From JAHDCC01 sp964551835 (GTDB lineage Bacteria; Actinomycetota; Acidimicrobiia; Acidimicrobiales; SZUA-35): a stretch of 8,031 nucleotides of DNA. The position numbers and the translations under genes are program-made. Below, one piece after another: positions 1 to 5,601 of the stretch; position 1 is the stretch's first letter, and each line of letters starts with the position of its first letter. The notes under the pieces were generated by a model, which saw only the letters and a program-made list of their open reading frames with translations, did not search any database and had not been told where the DNA came from. The stretch is from NCBI GenBank assembly GCA_964551835.1, contig CAZKEM010000051.1:1-8031 (forward strand). The letters are read 5' to 3'.

Positions 1-378
1 CCGTTCGCCTGGGTAAAGGCCCGGCATCACAAAGCGGGCCAACTGGTAAAGAATGACCGGCATGGCTAGGATCACGCCACCCCAACCAGAAAGTGAAAGC
101 TGGGTAGTAAAGCCTTCGGTGATCTCGGTGATTAAGAACGAACATTCATCGACGTTGTCGGCCAGGGGTTGTGAACCACCGCCCGACGCCTGATTTGCCT
201 TGTAGTCACAATACGGGCGTTTCAAGAATCCAAAGATTGGCTCGAAAAAGATCCAGACGATAATAACGCCTGCGACGATAGCCAAAACCGACCGAATAAG
301 GCGAGTCCGCAACTCGCTCAGATGCGACATTATCGTCATTTCTGCTTCGGGGAGCAGCTCCTTGGTGTCCTTACTCAT
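1..378 (-). CDS. tatC: TatC, twin-arginine translocase core subunit (N-terminal part; cut by window edge)
   Basis: TatC is the multi-spanning membrane subunit that binds twin-arginine signal peptides of folded proteins and assembles the Tat channel. The first 126 codons are visible. The cytoplasmic N-terminus carries the family motif MSHLSELRTRL (residues 17-27), followed by TM1 (about 29-45, ending in FEP). An external loop follows, and the end of TM2 leads into FVMPGLYPGER (116-126), which matches the conserved PxLYxxE segment of TatC. The loop between TM1 and TM2 is rather long, Gly/Ser-rich, and contains two cysteines (C57, C79). The ATG overlaps the tatB stop by 4 bases (ATGA, 375-378), so translation is probably coupled. 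The C-terminal four membrane spans lie outside the window. The family call is secure from the motifs. Confidence 0.95.
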   Translation of the reverse strand, partial: MSKDTKELLPEAEMTIMSHLSELRTRLIRSVLAIVAGVIIVWIFFEPIFGFLKRPYCDYKANQASGGGSQPLADNVDECSFLITEITEGFTTQLSLSGWGGVILAMPVILYQLARFVMPGLYPGER

Positions 379-770
379 GAGTCAACCACCGTGTCCGAAG
401 TCGTGTCGTCTCCAGGCGGCGCCTTTTCCGCCTTTTTGTCGGACTTGTCGGCGCTGCTCTTTTTTTCCGCAGACCCCCGCGGTACCACTGGGTCATCTTT
501 TGTGCCCGAACCTGCGGTCCAACTCTTCGGATCAATCGCGTCCTTTAAGTCGCCACTCTCATCGAGAGTAGACATAAATTCGTCTTTGATTCCGTCGGTC
601 ATCGCTCTGACTTGAGCCACCGTCTTGCCAACCCGCCTAATGAGCGACGGTAGCTGTTCAGGACCTACGACGATAAGAGCCACCAGAGCAACAACCAACA
701 TCTCGGCGGCGCCAATGTTAAGAACGGCAACTATATCGGGCATGGGACCTAGGCTACCGGCTCTCGGCAA
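375..770 (-). CDS. tatB: TatA/TatB-family Sec-independent translocase subunit, TatB-like
   Basis: This is a single-span membrane protein of the Tat export pathway that partners TatC. A short N-terminus leads to NIGAAEMLVVALVALIVVGP (residues 18-37), the TatB-type transmembrane helix with its conserved Glu. GPEQLP and an amphipathic helix (IRRVGKTVAQVRAMTDGIKD) follow. The C-terminal half is a charged Lys/Asp/Ser-rich tail, probably disordered. GPE-x-LP points to TatB rather than TatA, but in actinomycetes the two are hard to separate. The start is ambiguous. A TTG at 770 has AGGAGG 9 nt upstream and is adopted here. An ATG at 743 (MPDIVAVLNIG) would give the more usual short N-terminus but lacks a good ribosome-binding site. 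The gene overlaps tatC by 4 bases. Total length with the TTG start is 131 residues. Confidence 0.92.
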   Translation of the reverse strand: MPRAGSLGPMPDIVAVLNIGAAEMLVVALVALIVVGPEQLPSLIRRVGKTVAQVRAMTDGIKDEFMSTLDESGDLKDAIDPKSWTAGSGTKDDPVVPRGSAEKKSSADKSDKKAEKAPPGDDTTSDTVVDS

Positions 771-869
771 GTACGCTCGCCTCCTACAACAAGATTCGAT
801 TCGTTTTTGGTTGCAAGCGGTCGCACCGTGATGCCAACCAGCCCATAAACCGGTCTAGTCCACATGCCC
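771..869. other. Short spacer between zinc-ribbon gene and tatB
   Basis: This non-coding gap on the minus strand holds the strong AGGAGG ribosome-binding site of tatB. A small stem, CGGT-CGC-ACCG (818-828), has no T-run after it. I see no convincing promoter or terminator, so co-transcription of the flanking genes is possible. Confidence 0.4.
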
Positions 870-1202
870 TTAACTTCGGGTGATCTCGGCCAACGCAGCT
901 GACAGTCGATCGTCATCGTTCAGAAACAAATGGAAGTCGAGGACATCATCATGGCAAATCGGGTCGCCTTCGTGGCGTTCACCTAGTTCAGCTGGAAGCG
1001 TCCACGTCGAACAGGAAACGCCTGAAGCCACAAGCAAGTCCAGGGTTCGCGGCTCAGCCGATTTCACGACTGGAAGTTCGCACGTTGGGCAGGTAAATCC
1101 ATATGTTCCTACGTTTGTATCACTGCAGATGCGAACATTCACGTCCGCCGTTGTCAGCTCGACGTCTCCGCAGTCGGTACAGCGTGCCCTGATTGTAGCC
1201 AT
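870..1202 (-). CDS. Small zinc-ribbon-like protein of unknown function
   Basis: This is a 110-residue protein I cannot assign to a named family. Two CxxC knuckles are visible: C8-T-D-C11 and C38-P-T-C41. Their spacing of about 27 residues is typical of a rubredoxin/zinc-ribbon metal site, and further cysteines occur at 26, 64 and in GDPICHDD near residue 83. The C-terminal half (about 70-110) is acidic with HDDVLDFHLFLNDDD and predicted helices. There is no signal peptide or membrane span, so it should be cytoplasmic. The ATG is preceded by AAGGA about 10 nt upstream. It lies upstream of tatB on the same strand with a gap of about 100 bp, so it may be transcribed toward tat. Nucleic-acid binding or a structural zinc role is possible but not shown by the sequence. 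Confidence 0.8.
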   Translation of the reverse strand: MATIRARCTDCGDVELTTADVNVRICSDTNVGTYGFTCPTCELPVVKSAEPRTLDLLVASGVSCSTWTLPAELGERHEGDPICHDDVLDFHLFLNDDDRLSAALAEITRS

Positions 1203-1231
1203 TCGAGGTAGTTCCTTCTATCTGAGATCAA

Positions 1232-2062
1232 GTGGCAGTATCGGGTGACTGCCGTTTCAATAAGATCGGCACTGCAGAGCTAGCTCTTAAGATTCACGAC
1301 CGAATTTGCTGCAGATCTCGAATCCAGGTCGGTGGACGTCGACTCCCAAGACTGAACCTTGGGCGACGTATTCGGCTCGCCTACAGTAGATTCATAGATG
1401 TGCAACCAAGAATGAACCGCCTTGATAAACGTTTCTATGCCATGGCCAGGTTCTCTGAGACCACCGATACAGGTAAACCCGATGTGTTCCGCAGTCCGGT
1501 GTGGCGTACTAAAGATGACCAACTAGTTCTCCACCCAACCGGCTATATCCGTAGGAAGTGGCGACGGATCCCACTTGGCCAACTCACCGCCGGACAGGTA
1601 AAAGAAGAGACAGAACATCTCGTCACTGCCTGTGCCCGCGAGAATGAAGTGATTTTTTTGCTTGAAGCCGACGAAGACGCCTTCGACCTTCTAGTCGCCG
1701 ATATCGATCGCTTCCGATCGAACGTGTGGGTCGTGTCTGAGAACATCGACCAACTAACGAGATGGCGGACAAGAACCGATAGTACCCTGCTGATTTCAAC
1801 CAGGCTGAAATCTCTCAAACAGGGGCCAGAACGATTCGCCGCCGACCTTCAAAGCCGATCGATAGATGGAGTACACATGTTCCACAGCGACTGGAACGGT
1901 GGTCTGCTAACCATGTTTCATCGGTTCGGGTTGTTAACGTTCGCATACGGGGCTGACCAGAGCCGCGAGATGGCCAACCTCATAGATGCAGGCATCGATG
2001 GCATCCAAACGTCACAGATCGAACGACTACGCACTGTGTCCCATCAGTTCGACCACCGTTAA
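1232..2062 (+). CDS. GDPD-fold (glycerophosphodiester phosphodiesterase-like) protein with lost catalytic residues
   Basis: Numbering is from the GTG at 1232 (276 residues). The C-terminal half fits the glycerophosphodiester phosphodiesterase TIM barrel: GLLTFAYGADQSREMANLID-AGIDGIQTS matches the usual 'vNt.eem..Ll..GvDGiiTD' end, and RTKDDQLVLHP (92-102) matches 'lTkDgvlVvhHD'. Aligning without gaps backwards from there, the HRG motif is P59-R60-M61, ENT is F68-Y69-A70, and the metal-binding E-x-D is R87-S88-P89. H101 survives, but its following Asp is Pro. The protein is therefore likely a non-enzymatic homologue rather than an active phosphodiesterase. The frame is open throughout, which argues against a decaying pseudogene. 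The start is uncertain: GTG 1232, GTG 1400 and ATG 1412 are in frame, and none has a strong ribosome-binding site. Residues 1-50 are Arg-rich and unlike the family. No signal peptide is seen. Confidence 0.72.
   Translation: MAVSGDCRFNKIGTAELALKIHDRICCRSRIQVGGRRLPRLNLGRRIRLAYSRFIDVQPRMNRLDKRFYAMARFSETTDTGKPDVFRSPVWRTKDDQLVLHPTGYIRRKWRRIPLGQLTAGQVKEETEHLVTACARENEVIFLLEADEDAFDLLVADIDRFRSNVWVVSENIDQLTRWRTRTDSTLLISTRLKSLKQGPERFAADLQSRSIDGVHMFHSDWNGGLLTMFHRFGLLTFAYGADQSREMANLIDAGIDGIQTSQIERLRTVSHQFDHR
1359..1387 (+). promoter_or_regulatory. Candidate sigma-70-like promoter inside the 5' part of the GDPD-like ORF
   Basis: TTGGGC (1359-1364), a 17-bp spacer and TACAGT (1382-1387) resemble -35 and -10 boxes. 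If real, transcription would start near 1394, just upstream of GTG 1400 and ATG 1412, which favours one of those starts. The match is partial and could be chance. Confidence 0.2.
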
Positions 2063-2150
2063 CCTCATCGAGTCGTTCGACAACCCCCTATCATGAGGGT
2101 CGACAATGATACGGCAACGTCTCTAAACCGGAGAAGATTCCGAGGGCAGA

Positions 2151-2594
2151 ATGAAAAATAAACGGACAGCGAAACTACTCGGCGGGTTATTGGCATTAGT
2201 TCTCGCAGTGGTCGGCGGGCAACAAACGGGCATATTCGGCAATGATGCTTCGACCGAAACCGAACAGCAATCTGCCACCAACGAGGATTCTTTCGAACCT
2301 TCTCAACAATTTTCGAGCCTTGAAACTATCGAAATAGCTGACTTACCGGCCGAGGCCGAAGAAACCCTTCAACGCATCGACGCCAACGAACCTCACCCGT
2401 ATGACAAAGACGGGTCGACGTTCCAAAACCGGGAAGGGATTCTTCCCGACCATGAACGAGGCCACTATCAAGAATTTACCGTGAAGACGCCAGGTGAATC
2501 GACGCGCGGGGCTCGACGCATCGTGTCGGGCCAAGATGGTGAACGCTATTACACGTCAGATCATTACCGTTCTTTCCGAGAGATTGTCAGGTGA
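2151..2594 (+). CDS. Secreted guanyl-specific ribonuclease (barnase / RNase Sa family)
   Basis: This is an exported RNase expected to cleave RNA after guanosine through a 2',3'-cyclic phosphate. Residues 1-30 form a signal peptide or N-terminal anchor (KNKR, then a Leu/Val/Ala core) with no lipobox Cys. Residues 31-60 are an acidic, Gln/Ser-rich linker. The catalytic domain (about 62-147) follows RNase Sa closely, with PYDKDGSTFQNREGILP, then YQEFTV, RGARRIV and YYTSDHYRSF. Aligned residues are N93 and E95 (guanine recognition, Sa N39/E41), E108 (general base, E54), R119 and R123 (R65/R69) and H138 (general acid, H85). All are intact, so the enzyme should be active. There is no cysteine in the protein, so the Sa disulfide is absent. 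GAGGG lies 4 nt before the ATG. The stop overlaps the barstar-family start by 4 bases (GTGA), as expected for a toxin-inhibitor pair. Confidence 0.93.
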   Translation: MKNKRTAKLLGGLLALVLAVVGGQQTGIFGNDASTETEQQSATNEDSFEPSQQFSSLETIEIADLPAEAEETLQRIDANEPHPYDKDGSTFQNREGILPDHERGHYQEFTVKTPGESTRGARRIVSGQDGERYYTSDHYRSFREIVR

Positions 2595-3019
2595 AACCTC
2601 TCGAACCATTTCTAAACGGGACTAAAGCGCCAGGGCTTTGGTCGTACGAGCCAGGCCCGATCAACGATGCGACGGCGAGCCTCGATGCTCCTTCAATCCG
2701 ACGAGTTGGCCTGCACGGCGTGCGCGATAAACAAGAACTCTTTGACCGGCTAGAGTCGGCACTTCGCTTCCCGGAATGGTTTGGCTATAACTGGGATGCA
2801 CTAGCGGACTGGAGCACCGAACCCGACTGGCTGGCCGAAACGACACCAACGTTGGTAGTCCTCGCTGGCGTACGTTCGATTCCGGAGCCGCTGGCAACGA
2901 CGTTTTTTGAGATCATGGAGTCGACTACCCGCTACTGGGCCAAACGAGGCCGAATCGTCTATGTCTTAGGCGACGTGGAGAGTTCTCCTAGCGCCGCGCT
3001 CACAGCTTTTCGCACCTAA
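2591..3019 (+). CDS. Barstar-family ribonuclease inhibitor
   Basis: This is the probable cytoplasmic inhibitor of the upstream ribonuclease. The core fits barstar: a beta strand RRVGLHGV (37-44), a helix, then FPEWFGYNWDALADW (60-74), which corresponds to barstar's 'YYGENLDALWDC' inhibitory loop and helix. D69 and D73 match barstar D35 and D39, the residues that plug the RNase active site. A strand VVLAGV, a helix with FFEIMESTTRYWAKRG and a final strand IVYVLG complete the fold. At 142 residues it is longer than Bacillus barstar (about 90), owing to an N-terminal extension of about 35 residues and a short tail. There is no signal peptide. The GTG start overlaps the RNase stop (GTGA), so the two are translationally coupled and the inhibitor is made alongside the toxin. 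The pairing with this particular RNase is inferred from adjacency. Confidence 0.92.
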   Translation: MKPLEPFLNGTKAPGLWSYEPGPINDATASLDAPSIRRVGLHGVRDKQELFDRLESALRFPEWFGYNWDALADWSTEPDWLAETTPTLVVLAGVRSIPEPLATTFFEIMESTTRYWAKRGRIVYVLGDVESSPSAALTAFRT

Positions 3020-3072
3020 TCTCGACACGCGGGCACGACGCCAGATAGTTTACGCGGCCCAGCGTTCTAGCG
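3020..3072. other. Convergent gap between barstar-family gene and signal peptidase
   Basis: The two genes converge on this 53-bp gap. It contains a short direct repeat (AGCGTT / TAGCGTT near 3061-3075) but no stable hairpin with a T-run, so no intrinsic terminator can be supported. Confidence 0.3.
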
Positions 3073-4770
3073 TTAGAGAACCCCGAACCGACCAGCCGGC
3101 CACCACCGCAGGAAGGCGCGGCCTTCTACCATCTCCACCGGTACGGTACCCAGTTCGTTTCTAGAGTCGGATGAAACCTGCCGGTTATCTCCCAGCAAAA
3201 ACAATTCACCCTGGGGTACCCGAACCGGCCCAAAGTCTTCGCTGATGACATCCTCGGCTAGATATTCAGACTCATTTAATTGGAGGTTGCCGTTGATGAT
3301 GACGGTGTTGTCTCTCATCTCGACCACCTCACCGGGCAGGGCAATGACTCGCTTCACGATGTCGCGTTCCACTCCAGGTTCACTGGTGTTGTCTCGCGCC
3401 ACCACCAAGTCTCCCCTACCTATCTCACCAACTCGATAACTCAGCTTGTTGACAAGAACTCGATCTCCGACTTCGAGGGTCGGCTCCATCGACTCAGTTG
3501 GAACGATGAGCGGGCTAACCACAAATGTCCGTACCAACACGACCAGCAGAATCGTGGGCACGACAAGAAATGCTAATTCGACAATTTGATCTCGTATCCG
3601 ATGTCCTCGGGACTTCTCCTCAACCACAAAACCTGTTGAGCGCCTCCCGTTACGGCCCGATCTGCGAAGCCTCGACGCCGGTTCTTGCTTAGAGGTTCTG
3701 GCCCTGGCTAACGTGCGGCCTGGTCTAGTGGCATACGAACCCCGGCGAGAAGATAGTCGACGACTATCTTCTCGCCGTCGTTCGTTGTCTGGGTATTCAT
3801 CGTAGTAGTCATCCTCGTCGTCGTAGTCATCGTCGACGTACCTACCCTCGGCATAGTCATTAGCCGAAGAGTTTTCACCACCTCCGGGTCCTCGAAATGG
3901 CCCGGTTGAAACGTCTCGATACGGTTCCGGATGCATTTCTGGTTTCTCAGCTTCACGGTACAATCGTTGCTGATTTGGCTCGTAGTAGTCGACGTTTTGG
4001 TCGAACACACTCGCCCGTAAATTGTCCCGATCTTGTGGTTGCTGATCGAGGGTTTCTTCGTCTCCATAGTATTTGTGATCGGTCTCGACATAGTCGTCGT
4101 AGTCTTGGCTGGCGGCCCTATAGGGGGCATCGTTCCTATAGCGGGCATCGTTGTGGCCAGCGTAAGACTCGTAGTCATCTTCGTCATCGTCAAACCCGGC
4201 TCGAGAAGACGTCGGGGTTGGAGTTCGAGGCTGCTCGACGGGTTCAGCCGGCGAACGATTGTTGACATAGTTCTCTCGCCCAAACCGCCCGATCTCGCCG
4301 GTGATAGGGGCCAAGCCCCGGCGGGTTAGTGGCTCGGGGTACGGGTCGGCTTCTACCCAGCCTGCGTCGCCAGAAGCTGCTTGATCTGCGTAGAATTCTG
4401 GGTCGGCTGCCCCGTATCCGTTAGATGCAGGTTGACCGGAAGTAAACGAATCATGCTCTGGTTCATGTCCATAGATTTCGGACTCATCGCCAAAGCCACC
4501 TCGACCCATAGCTGTTGTTGGGATAATCCCATTCGACCCGGTAGGAGCGAACGAACCCGGCCGATGAACCTCTTCGGGGTCATCATCTAATGTTTGTGGA
4601 AAGGCGTTCGTATCTGGGCCAACTCCAGCGAAATCGGGTAGCCCAGATTCTGGCGCTAGATCGTCGTAGGCTCCCCTGTCGTCGCCCGTCCAACTTCTCG
4701 GATCTTGATCGTCCGGGAAACGTTCTGGGAAGGAATCCGACCTATTCGAAGAAGGACGATCTTGAGACAT
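3073..4770 (-). CDS. lepB: Type I signal peptidase with a ~390-residue disordered N-terminal tail
   Basis: This is a membrane serine protease of the S26 family that removes signal peptides from exported proteins. Numbering is from the ATG at 4770 (565 residues). That start is preferred over the TTG at 4779 because TAGGA lies 9 nt upstream of it but abuts the TTG. The catalytic domain is C-terminal: a TM helix about 397-416, then the nucleophile S427 in PTESMEPTL, the general base K473 in DIVKRVIALPGE, the GDNR box (527-530) and SSDSR (533-537). The first 390 residues are unusual. Residues about 1-190 are Asp/Pro/Gly-rich. Residues 190-330 are acidic and Tyr-rich (DDDYDDEDDYYDEY near 313-326). 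Residues 331-381 are strongly basic (RRRED, SRRG, RLRRSGRNGRR), next to the membrane. With a single span and an external catalytic domain, this tail should be cytoplasmic. The usual family length is about 180-290 residues. The tail's function is unknown. Confidence 0.93.
   Translation of the reverse strand: MSQDRPSSNRSDSFPERFPDDQDPRSWTGDDRGAYDDLAPESGLPDFAGVGPDTNAFPQTLDDDPEEVHRPGSFAPTGSNGIIPTTAMGRGGFGDESEIYGHEPEHDSFTSGQPASNGYGAADPEFYADQAASGDAGWVEADPYPEPLTRRGLAPITGEIGRFGRENYVNNRSPAEPVEQPRTPTPTSSRAGFDDDEDDYESYAGHNDARYRNDAPYRAASQDYDDYVETDHKYYGDEETLDQQPQDRDNLRASVFDQNVDYYEPNQQRLYREAEKPEMHPEPYRDVSTGPFRGPGGGENSSANDYAEGRYVDDDYDDEDDYYDEYPDNERRREDSRRLSSRRGSYATRPGRTLARARTSKQEPASRLRRSGRNGRRSTGFVVEEKSRGHRIRDQIVELAFLVVPTILLVVLVRTFVVSPLIVPTESMEPTLEVGDRVLVNKLSYRVGEIGRGDLVVARDNTSEPGVERDIVKRVIALPGEVVEMRDNTVIINGNLQLNESEYLAEDVISEDFGPVRVPQGELFLLGDNRQVSSDSRNELGTVPVEMVEGRAFLRWWPAGRFGVL
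3743..3777. repeat. Perfect 17-bp-arm inverted repeat inside the signal peptidase coding region
   Basis: The left arm is CGGCGAGAAGATAGTCG (3743-3759), the centre is a single A (3760), and the right arm is the exact reverse complement (3761-3777). It lies in frame in the basic juxtamembrane part of the tail and encodes RREDSRRLSSRR. In RNA it would fold into a 16-bp stem with a 3-nt loop. The symmetry is not required by the amino-acid sequence. Confidence 0.9.
3798..3840 (-). repeat. Low-complexity GAC/GAT/TAC codon run
   Basis: This is an imprecise repeat of Asp, Glu and Tyr codons that encodes the acidic Tyr-rich patch of the signal peptidase tail. The repeat units vary in their third bases, so this is compositional bias in a real protein rather than a strict tandem repeat. 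Confidence 0.5.
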
Positions 4771-4779
4771 TTCATTCAA

Positions 4780-4913
4780 TCCTAACCGTAGTTAACGATC
4801 GACCCGACTGCAGGACCTCATCATCAGGTCCGAGGGCCAGTTGCGAGATCGCCACTGAAGCTCACACTAGCAAAGTAGTCTCGCCTAGGGGTAGTACGGT
4901 GAGCGTATGCTTC
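4780..4913. other. Upstream region of the long signal peptidase gene
   Basis: This spacer contains the GGACCT hairpin and a looser inverted repeat (CTCACACTA at 4861-4869 against TAGT-ACG-GTGAG at 4892-4903). I see no convincing -35/-10 pair. It must either carry the promoter for the signal peptidase or be read through from upstream genes. Confidence 0.4.
4813..4831. promoter_or_regulatory. Hairpin or operator in the leader of the long signal peptidase gene
   Basis: A perfect inverted repeat, GGACCT-N7-AGGTCC, lies about 42 bp upstream of the ATG at 4770 on the coding side. No T-run follows on the minus strand, so it does not look like an intrinsic terminator. An operator or a leader RNA stem is possible. 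A second short symmetry, TAAC-CGTA-GTTA, lies between it and the ribosome-binding site. Confidence 0.35.
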
Positions 4914-5093
4914 CTACGGTTGCGCGATCGGCTGGTCTTCTAGGGAACCGTCGACGAGCTGGCGCGGAGTCTTGATCCTCAATACATTTCGCTCCCGGTT
5001 TAGCAACACAAAGATCGTTCGACCCCACTCGGTAACATCGGTCTGTTCGCCACGGGTGTGGTCGACGGTAGCGACTGGTTGTTGTCCACACAT
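4914..5093 (-). CDS. Possible small protein, 59 residues, unknown
   Basis: This open frame starts at the ATG at 5093, with an in-frame TAG seven codons upstream, so this is the first possible ATG. It encodes MCGQQPVATV at the start and the protein-like core EWGRTIFVLLNRERNVLRIK (22-41), ending IAQP. It lies 26 bp downstream of the VOC-family gene on the same strand, so it could be the second gene of that operon. No Shine-Dalgarno sequence is visible and I recognise no family. The overlapping longer frame on the same strand (4885-5091) gives an Arg/Pro-rich product with no sign of being real. It could simply be a chance ORF. Confidence 0.35.
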   Translation of the reverse strand: MCGQQPVATVDHTRGEQTDVTEWGRTIFVLLNRERNVLRIKTPRQLVDGSLEDQPIAQP

Positions 5094-5119
5094 CTCGGCC
5101 GGATATCGCCGCTAACCGC

Positions 5120-5527
5120 TCATCCTACGTTGACGGCGGTAGCAAGTTCGACCAGGGCTCCGAACGGGTCCACGAAGTAGGCAACAGTCTGACCCCAAGG
5201 CTTTTCGACCGGTTCGGCATACATACGACCACCGGCGTTGGCCACGGCCTCAAGTGCAGCTGGCACACTATCTGTTATCAGGGTCATCTGAACGCCAGCG
5301 GGTGTTCGTACATCGGACAAACGTATATATCCGCCAGCCGCAGCCAGATTAGCTTCAGCCAGTTCGTGAGACACAAAAGCCAAGGTCGTAGCACCGGTTT
5401 CGAGTTCGCCGTAGTCTTCCTCTGGGGTAAATATGCGCCGGGTAAACCCGAAGGCCTCTTCGTAAAACGTCAGAGCTGCGCCGACATCCGAGACGTAGAA
5501 AATGAAATAGCCAAGTGAGACAGACAC
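5120..5527 (-). CDS. VOC-superfamily (glyoxalase / bleomycin-resistance fold) protein
   Basis: This is a 135-residue vicinal-oxygen-chelate fold protein, probably a soluble dimer and possibly a metal-dependent lyase, isomerase or small-molecule binding protein. The two beta-alpha-beta-beta-beta modules are visible: LGYFIFYVSDVGAALTFYEE (5-24) through GELETGATTLAFVSH (40-54), and MTLITDSVPAALEAVANAGG through KPWGQTVAYFVDPFGALVEL. The second module ends in the usual DPFGxxxE with E127 as a possible metal ligand. The first-strand position that carries His in many members is Tyr here (Y7), so metal binding is uncertain. The GTG start has AAGGGG 8 nt upstream. It is divergent from a YafY-like regulator, an arrangement often seen for this protein type, which suggests regulation by that neighbour. 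The substrate cannot be deduced. Confidence 0.88.
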   Translation of the reverse strand: MSVSLGYFIFYVSDVGAALTFYEEAFGFTRRIFTPEEDYGELETGATTLAFVSHELAEANLAAAGGYIRLSDVRTPAGVQMTLITDSVPAALEAVANAGGRMYAEPVEKPWGQTVAYFVDPFGALVELATAVNVG

Positions 5528-5549
5528 GCACCGGCCCCTTTCTTAAGTA

Positions 5550-5578
5550 TTGATTGTGTGTATCCGGAAAGGTAACAT
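5550..5578 (+). promoter_or_regulatory. Candidate promoter for the YafY-like regulator
   Basis: TTGATT (5550-5555), a 17-bp spacer and TAACAT (5573-5578) each match four of six consensus bases. The predicted start of transcription is near 5585, directly beside the inverted repeat at 5586-5601. Confidence 0.4.
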
Positions 5579-5581
5579 CAA
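5553..5581 (-). promoter_or_regulatory. Candidate promoter for the VOC-family gene
   Basis: On the minus strand TTGATG (5581-5576), a 17-bp spacer and CACAAT (5558-5553) form a possible promoter. It almost completely overlaps the one facing the other way. The leader to the GTG at 5527 would be about 20 nt and contain the ribosome-binding site. Confidence 0.35.
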
Positions 5582-5585
5582 GGAG

Positions 5586-5601
5586 CGACAGCCTTATGTC
5601 G
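5586..5601. promoter_or_regulatory. Candidate operator, CGACA-N6-TGTCG
   Basis: This perfect 5-bp-arm inverted repeat lies in the 115-bp divergent region, just downstream of the regulator's predicted transcription start. That position would suit autorepression by the YafY-like protein. The arms are short, so chance is not excluded. Confidence 0.35.

Noticed and set aside
322..615. Plus-strand open frames over tatB (also 362-571 and 625-831)
   Set aside because: They are antisense to a clear TatB frame, and their products are Ser/Pro-rich with no recognisable motif.
2083..2099. CCCT-N6-AGGG stem between the GDPD-like gene and the RNase, with flanking TCGACAA direct repeats
   Set aside because: The stem is only 4 bp with no T-run, and the direct repeats are 7 bp. 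This is too weak to call a terminator or operator.
3798..3840. Possible short tandem repeat or CRISPR-like array
   Set aside because: There are no constant-length units or spacers. It is biased codon use for Asp, Glu and Tyr.
3708..4283. Minus-strand Thr/Met-rich frame of 191 codons
   Set aside because: It is the frame-shifted reading of the same low-complexity tail, and the catalytic domain is continuous with the other frame.
3897..4329. Long plus-strand frames, one with hydrophobic Val/Ile runs resembling membrane spans
   Set aside because: They are antisense to the Asp/Tyr-rich tail of the signal peptidase. Complementing GAC/GAT/TAC runs automatically yields Val/Ile codons, so the apparent membrane segments are an artefact.
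4885..5091. Minus-strand frame of 68 codons
   Set aside because: The product is Arg/Pro-rich and looks random. The overlapping 59-codon frame at 4914-5093 is more protein-like.
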